From Rhizobium sp. BK602 (GTDB taxonomy: Bacteria > Pseudomonadota > Alphaproteobacteria > Rhizobiales > Rhizobiaceae): a stretch of DNA of 64,000 nt. Both the position numbers and the translations under genes were made by a program. Each line of letters starts with the position of its first letter. Within the stretch, counting starts at the first letter, position 1. This document shows, piece by piece, positions 59,900 through 64,000 of the stretch. The notes beneath the pieces are model-generated. The model ran no database searches and had not been told where the DNA came from. It saw only the letters and a program-made list of their open reading frames with translations. The stretch is from assembly GCF_014195095.1 (NCBI RefSeq), contig NZ_JACIBC010000003.1, positions 186,001 to 250,000 of the forward strand, written 5' to 3'.

Positions 59900-61123
59900 A
59901 TGACCGTCAAACCCAGCGGCTTCGAGACGACGCTACCCTCGCCCACTCTCTTCGCGCCGGATACGTCAAATCCGCACCTGGCGAAAGCGGCGGAGCTGCG
60001 GGACATCTTCGCGCGAGACGCGATCGAGCGCGACCAGCAGGGCGGCAGGCCTGAGGAGCAGGTCCGGCTTCTGAAGGAAAGCGGCCTCGTCAATCTGCTG
60101 ATCCCCACGGAATTCGGCGGCCTCGGCGAGCGCTATTCGACGGCGATGCGGATCGTGCGCGAATTCGCCAAGGTGGACGGGTCGATCGGGCATCTCTACG
60201 GCTATCATTTCAGCCCGTTGCAGAACGCCGTCACTGCCGGCCCCGATCCTCGCTCCGAGGACATCCTGCGCCGTTCGGCGGCGGGCCGATGGTTCTGGGG
60301 CAATACCACCAACAGCTTCTCCAAGAGCCTTTTCGGCCGGCGTGAGCCGGATGGCGGCGTCATCCTCAACGGCTTCCGGCCCTTTGCTTCCGGCTCGCAT
60401 GTCGCCGATTACCTGACGGTCGCCTGGGAGGACGAGGAGACGAATGAGCGCAGCGTCGCCTATATCCCGCCGAGCCGCGAAGGGATCACCATCGCCGACG
60501 ATTGGGACGGCATCGGCCAGCGCCAGACCGGCAGCGGCAAGGTCTTCTACAAGGATGTAAAAATCCGGGCCGCCGAGATCCTGCCGGAGCGGCCGCGCGA
60601 TCCGATCACCTTGCTGACGCCGATGCAGCAGCAGAGCGTGCTGCTCAACGTCTTCATCGGCAGCGCCCAAGGTGCCTTGATCGCGGCGCGCGACTACACC
60701 GTCACCAAATCGCGGCCATGGATCTATTCCGGCGTCGAACGCCATCAGGACGACCCCTGGATCAAGCGGCAATATGGCGAGCTCTGGATCAAGGTGCAGG
60801 CGGCAACGGCGCTTGCCGACCGGGCACTGACCGTGCTGGACGAGGCCTATGCCAAGGGTCACGAATTGACCGAGGAGGATCGCGGCAGGACGGCAATCGC
60901 GGTCGCCTCCGCCAATGTGCTGGCGGGCCGCGTCGCCCTGGAGGTGACCAGCGAGATCTTCGAGGTGATGGGCGCGCGCTCCGCCGTCAGGCCCTATGGC
61001 TTCGACCGCTTCTGGCGCAACGTCCGCATCCACACGCTGCACAATCCCGCCGAATACAAGACCCGCAATGTGGGGCACTGGTTCCTGACGGGAGAGTTTC
61101 CGGAACCTGGGATATTTCAATGA
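59900..61123 (+). CDS. Acyl-CoA-dehydrogenase-fold flavin monooxygenase (SfnB/DszC-like)
   Basis: 407 residues, paralog of the gene at 56989. Blocks: DAIERDQQGGRPEEQVRLLKESG, IGHLYGYHFSPLQ, FRPFASGSHVADY, ADDWDGIGQRQTGSGKV and FDRFWRNVRIHTLHNP. Starts 13 bases after the DUF3088 stop; GAAGGGGAATGAAGG provides a ribosome site. Its TGA overlaps the next ATG (ATGA), so translation is coupled to the following DszA-type enzyme. Confidence 0.85.
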   Translation: MTVKPSGFETTLPSPTLFAPDTSNPHLAKAAELRDIFARDAIERDQQGGRPEEQVRLLKESGLVNLLIPTEFGGLGERYSTAMRIVREFAKVDGSIGHLYGYHFSPLQNAVTAGPDPRSEDILRRSAAGRWFWGNTTNSFSKSLFGRREPDGGVILNGFRPFASGSHVADYLTVAWEDEETNERSVAYIPPSREGITIADDWDGIGQRQTGSGKVFYKDVKIRAAEILPERPRDPITLLTPMQQQSVLLNVFIGSAQGALIAARDYTVTKSRPWIYSGVERHQDDPWIKRQYGELWIKVQAATALADRALTVLDEAYAKGHELTEEDRGRTAIAVASANVLAGRVALEVTSEIFEVMGARSAVRPYGFDRFWRNVRIHTLHNPAEYKTRNVGHWFLTGEFPEPGIFQ

Positions 61124-62448
61124 GTTTGGAACGACAGCTTCACCTCAACATCAATATCCTGCATTCCGGATTCTCACCGGCGGCGTGGCGGATGGAAGGA
61201 AGCGACCCGCGCGCCTCCTTCGACATCAACCACTATATCAACGTCGCCCGCATCGCCGAGCGCGGTACTTTCGATGCGATCTTCCTCGCCGACCAGGCGG
61301 CCATTTCCGACCGCGTCGATTTTCGGCCGCTGACCTCGCTGGAGCCGACGATCGTGCTGGCAAGCGTCGCCGCTCATACCGACCGCATCGGCCTCATCGC
61401 CACCGCCTCGACCACCTATAACGAGCCCTACAACATCGCCCGCCGCTTCGCGACGCTGGACCACGCGAGCGGCGGGCGCGTCGGCTGGAACATCGTCACC
61501 AGCGCCGATCTCTCGCAAAGCCGGAACTTCGGCCTGGAAAAGCCAGTGGCGCATGGCAGCCGATACGAGCGGGCCGCCGAATTCACCACAGTCGTAAAAG
61601 CGCTGTGGGATAGCTGGGAGGAAGAGGCCTTCATCGGCGATGTCGCCACCGGGCGCTTTGTCGATTCCGCGCGAGTGCATGCGATCGCCCATCGCGGCAA
61701 GCATTTCTCCGTGCATGGTCCGCACAATGTCCCGCGCCCGCCGCAGGGTCATCCGGTCCTCGTTCAGGCCGGCGGCTCCAACGATGGTCGGGAATTGGCG
61801 GCCGAGCATGCCGAAGCTGTCTTTTCCGCATCCCAATCCTTCGAGGAAGCGCTGGACTATGCCCGCGATCTGAGAAGCCGCGCGGCGCGCTTCGGTCGCG
61901 GACCGGACAGCCTGCTGGTGCTCGCCGGTCTCGCCACCATCATCGGCAGCACGGAAGCCGAAGCCAAACGGCGGCAGGAAGAGCTGCGCGAGCTCATTCC
62001 GCTGGAATATAGCCTCGCGCGGCTGTCGGGCGTGCTGCAGGTCGATCCGAAACGGCTGAAGCTCGACGAGCCGCTGCCGGACGACATTCCGCAGCCGCCG
62101 GATGGTGGGCACACCTTCTTTCAGGCGACCCTTGCGCTGGCGCGGCGCGACCGGCTGACCGTGCGTGGTCTCATCCGGGCCCTCAACGGCGGCACCGGGC
62201 ATCGCACCATCGTCGGCACGCCGGAAGCGGTTGCCGACGACATCGAGACCTGGTTTCGCGCAGGCGCCGCCGACGGCTTCAACCTGATGCCGGATGTGCT
62301 GCCGCATGGGCTTGAGGTTTTCGTCGATGAGGTCGTGCCGATCCTGCGCCGGCGTGGCCTTTTCCGACAGGACTATACCGGCCGGACGCTCCGTGATCAT
62401 CTCGGGCTTGCCCGCCCCGCCAATCCCTATGCCATAGCCGCCGAATGA
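61120..62448 (+). CDS. NtaA/SnaA/DszA-family FMN-dependent monooxygenase
   Basis: 442 residues. Signatures: HSGFSPAAWRMEG near 15-27, TFDAIFLADQAAI, LIATASTTYNEPY, ASGGRVGWNIVTSAD, LWDSWEEEAFIGD, VLVQAGGSNDG, AADGFNLMPDVLPHG and RTLRDHLGLARP. The ATG at 61120 overlaps the previous stop; a longer upstream frame covering the SfnB-like gene is only a shadow. With 59900 it forms the second copy of the SfnB-like/DszA-like module. Confidence 0.88.
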   Translation: MSLERQLHLNINILHSGFSPAAWRMEGSDPRASFDINHYINVARIAERGTFDAIFLADQAAISDRVDFRPLTSLEPTIVLASVAAHTDRIGLIATASTTYNEPYNIARRFATLDHASGGRVGWNIVTSADLSQSRNFGLEKPVAHGSRYERAAEFTTVVKALWDSWEEEAFIGDVATGRFVDSARVHAIAHRGKHFSVHGPHNVPRPPQGHPVLVQAGGSNDGRELAAEHAEAVFSASQSFEEALDYARDLRSRAARFGRGPDSLLVLAGLATIIGSTEAEAKRRQEELRELIPLEYSLARLSGVLQVDPKRLKLDEPLPDDIPQPPDGGHTFFQATLALARRDRLTVRGLIRALNGGTGHRTIVGTPEAVADDIETWFRAGAADGFNLMPDVLPHGLEVFVDEVVPILRRRGLFRQDYTGRTLRDHLGLARPANPYAIAAE

Positions 62449-62461
62449 AGGAGACTATCCG

Positions 62462-63310
62462 ATGACAGCCCTAGCCCCCGTCATACCCGAAGACGATGAT
62501 CGCCTGACTGCCCTTGCCAGTGAGCGCTATCGCAACGATCAGCGCCTTTCCGGCGATTGGAACGAGACGCTGGATACGCTGCTGTCGCATCGCAGCGTGC
62601 GCAATTATCTCCCCAAGTCGGTTCCGGACAGCGTGCTCCATCTGACGATCGCCGCCGCCCAGTCGGCACCCAGCTCTTCCAATCTGCAAGCCTGGAGCGT
62701 GATCGCCATCGAAGACGAGGCGCGCAAGGCAAGGCTGAATGCGGTCGCGGGCACCCAGCGGCAGATCGCGCAGGCTCCGCTCCTGCTGATCTGGCTTGCA
62801 GATCTCAATCGGCCACGCAAGATCGCGACGGATGACGATGCGCCGGCGGAGGGTCTCGATTATGTCGAAAGCTTCTTGCTCGGCGTCATCGACGCGGCGC
62901 TCGCCGCGCAGAATGCCGTTTCGGCGCTGGAATCGCTGGGGCTCGGCACCTGTTATATCGGCGCGATCCGCAACGATCCGGAATTCGTCGCCCGCGAACT
63001 GGAATTGCCGGAGGGCGTGTTCCCGGTCTTCGGCCTCACCGTCGGCTATCCCGATCCGGCCGTGCCGGCCGGGATCAAGCCGCGACTGCCGCAGTCAACC
63101 ATCTTCCATCGCGAGCGCTACGATACGACCCCTCGTCCCGGCGATCTCAAGGACTACAATGCCGCGCTCGGCAGCTTTCAGGCGGAGCAAGCCATACCAG
63201 TCATTGACTGGACCGAGCAAGTGAAGAACAGGATCGGCACCGTCGAGGCGCTGAAGGGCCGCCATCTTCTCGCCGCCGCGGCGCGCAAGCTCGGCTTCCA
63301 GCTGAAATAG
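62462..63310 (+). CDS. Nitroreductase-family NAD(P)H-dependent flavin oxidoreductase
   Basis: 282 residues. NfsA/FRP-type nitroreductase: LLSHRSVRNYLPKSVPDSVLHLTIAAAQSAPSSSNLQAW near 38-76 binds FMN, and SALESLGLGTCYIGAIRN and PVFGLTVGYPDPA complete the fold. Such proteins reduce FMN or quinones with NADPH. It is last in the plus-strand sulfur operon, 13 bases after a monooxygenase gene, so supplying reduced flavin to the ten flavin-dependent enzymes in the window is a reasonable inference. Confidence 0.84.
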   Translation: MTALAPVIPEDDDRLTALASERYRNDQRLSGDWNETLDTLLSHRSVRNYLPKSVPDSVLHLTIAAAQSAPSSSNLQAWSVIAIEDEARKARLNAVAGTQRQIAQAPLLLIWLADLNRPRKIATDDDAPAEGLDYVESFLLGVIDAALAAQNAVSALESLGLGTCYIGAIRNDPEFVARELELPEGVFPVFGLTVGYPDPAVPAGIKPRLPQSTIFHRERYDTTPRPGDLKDYNAALGSFQAEQAIPVIDWTEQVKNRIGTVEALKGRHLLAAAARKLGFQLK

Positions 63311-63318
63311 AGACGCCT

Positions 63319-64000
63319 CTATTCGGCGGCGACAATGCTGAGGTCCGGGCGTGTGTTCCACGTCAGGACCTCATCGATCGCTTGCAGCGCCTTGGCCTCC
63401 GCCTGAAGCCAGTTGCGGAAGAGATCGACCCGCATCAGGCGCGCCTTGGTGGCCGTCGTCGCGAAGAAATAGGAAAAGCTGACCGGCTGAGGACTGCCGA
63501 AGGGGCTGATGAGCCGCCCTGCCCTGAGCTCTGCTTCGGCCAGCCGGACTTTGCCAAGCCCAAGTCCCTGCCCCGCCAGCGCCGCGTCGATGACCAGGGA
63601 CGATTGATTGAGACGGAAGCCGCCACCCTGCGACAGCCGATAGGATAGTCCTTCGGCTCTCAGCCAGGTATTCCAGTCCGGGCAGGAGTGATCATGCTCG
63701 GCGCCATCCTCATGCAGCAAGGGCACGCCTTCGATCGCCTTCGGACCGTTGCGGAGCCAATACCGCTCGGCGAATTCCGGACTGCAAATCGGGACGACCG
63801 CCTCGGAGAACAGATGATCGACCACGAGGCCGGGATAGGCACCGCTGCCATACCGGATGGCGCAATCCGCGTCGCCCGTATCGAGATCCGTCAATTGCGC
63901 CGACGCCTCGACGAGGACTTGCAGACCCGGCGCCGCACGGCGCAGGCCGTCCAGCCGCGGGATCAGCCATTTGCTGGCGAAGGACGGCGCCACGGAAACC
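63319..64000 (-). CDS. LysR family transcriptional regulator (C-terminal part, runs off the window)
   Basis: About 227 residues visible, open at the right edge; the start codon and helix-turn-helix lie beyond it. The effector domain reads VSVAPSFASKWLIPRLDGLRRA, DADCAIRYGSGAYPGLVVDHLFSEAVVPICSPEFAERYW and ALAGQGLGLGKVRLAEAEL, typical of the GcvA-like LysR subgroup. It is convergent with the nitroreductase gene, 8 bases apart. Whether it controls the sulfur operon cannot be told. Confidence 0.85.
   Translation of the reverse strand, partial: VSVAPSFASKWLIPRLDGLRRAAPGLQVLVEASAQLTDLDTGDADCAIRYGSGAYPGLVVDHLFSEAVVPICSPEFAERYWLRNGPKAIEGVPLLHEDGAEHDHSCPDWNTWLRAEGLSYRLSQGGGFRLNQSSLVIDAALAGQGLGLGKVRLAEAELRAGRLISPFGSPQPVSFSYFFATTATKARLMRVDLFRNWLQAEAKALQAIDEVLTWNTRPDLSIVAAE

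Noticed and set aside
60502-61119. Upstream extension of the last DszA-type gene to 648 residues
   Set aside because: The extension is a frame-shifted reading of the SfnB/DszC-like gene; homology begins at 61120.
1-64000. CRISPR arrays, rRNA, tRNA, insertion sequences, prophage genes
   Set aside because: None recognised on reading either strand: no regularly spaced repeats, no transposase or phage structural proteins, no cloverleaf with a GTTCGA loop.

Overview
The window is GC-rich, densely packed bacterial DNA whose genes look like a Rhizobium/Agrobacterium-type alphaproteobacterium. Supporting signs are the many ABC importers, the DUF6665 protein, a hydantoin racemase with cysteines at positions 76 and 180, a PQQ glucose dehydrogenase, and a polyol cluster like the published D-altritol/galactitol loci of Agrobacterium fabrum C58. 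There are no rRNA, tRNA, ribosomal or replication genes, so it reads as catabolic and scavenging DNA, perhaps on a secondary replicon (inference).

Layout. 1-2944: end of a polyamine-type ABC importer plus a hydantoin/Asp-Glu racemase. 2988-3568: two small minus-strand genes. 3872-14250: a co-directional block with two luciferase-like monooxygenases (MsnO8 and NtaA/DszA types), an M20 amidohydrolase, a GNAT acetyltransferase, a fused permease-ATPase amino-acid importer with two paralogous binding proteins, a third luciferase-like oxidoreductase and a cystathionine beta-lyase-like enzyme. This gene set resembles the Bacillus subtilis ytm/ytn and yxe S-alkyl-cysteine salvage operons. 14408-16645: two glycosyltransferases. 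16676-24511: a ribose-type (CUT2) ABC transporter split over a divergent promoter, with a DszA-type monooxygenase on one arm and an SfnB/DszC-type flavoprotein on the other, then a second SfnB-type gene. 24727-31283: DUF763 protein, quinone-oxidoreductase-like protein, PQQ glucose dehydrogenase, a 62-residue protein, and a LysR regulator divergent from a tautomerase. 31382-39308: ROK repressor, CUT1 sugar importer and GH42 beta-galactosidase. 39470-41265: small poorly characterised genes.

41266-52964 is a polyol locus: galactitol-dehydrogenase-like and ribitol-dehydrogenase-like SDRs, a GatZ/KbaZ-type protein, a PfkB kinase, a ROK repressor and a tagatose-3-epimerase-like TIM barrel on the minus strand; a CUT1 importer with an extra small membrane protein and an L-xylulose-reductase-like SDR on the plus strand. 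53063-63310 is a second sulfur locus: an SsuABC/TauABC-type importer on the minus strand, divergent from a duplicated module of SfnB/DszC-like and DszA-like flavoproteins, with a CPHC-containing DUF3088 protein between the copies and a nitroreductase-type flavoprotein at the end. A LysR gene runs off the right edge.

Taken together, about half of the window is organosulfur acquisition: six luciferase-like and four acyl-CoA-dehydrogenase-fold flavoproteins, one candidate flavin reductase and three transporter types. A similar AT-rich TCTA/TAGA element lies upstream of four of these transcription units and may mark a shared sulfur-limitation regulon. Several binding-protein genes are followed by a strong stem-loop before the next gene.
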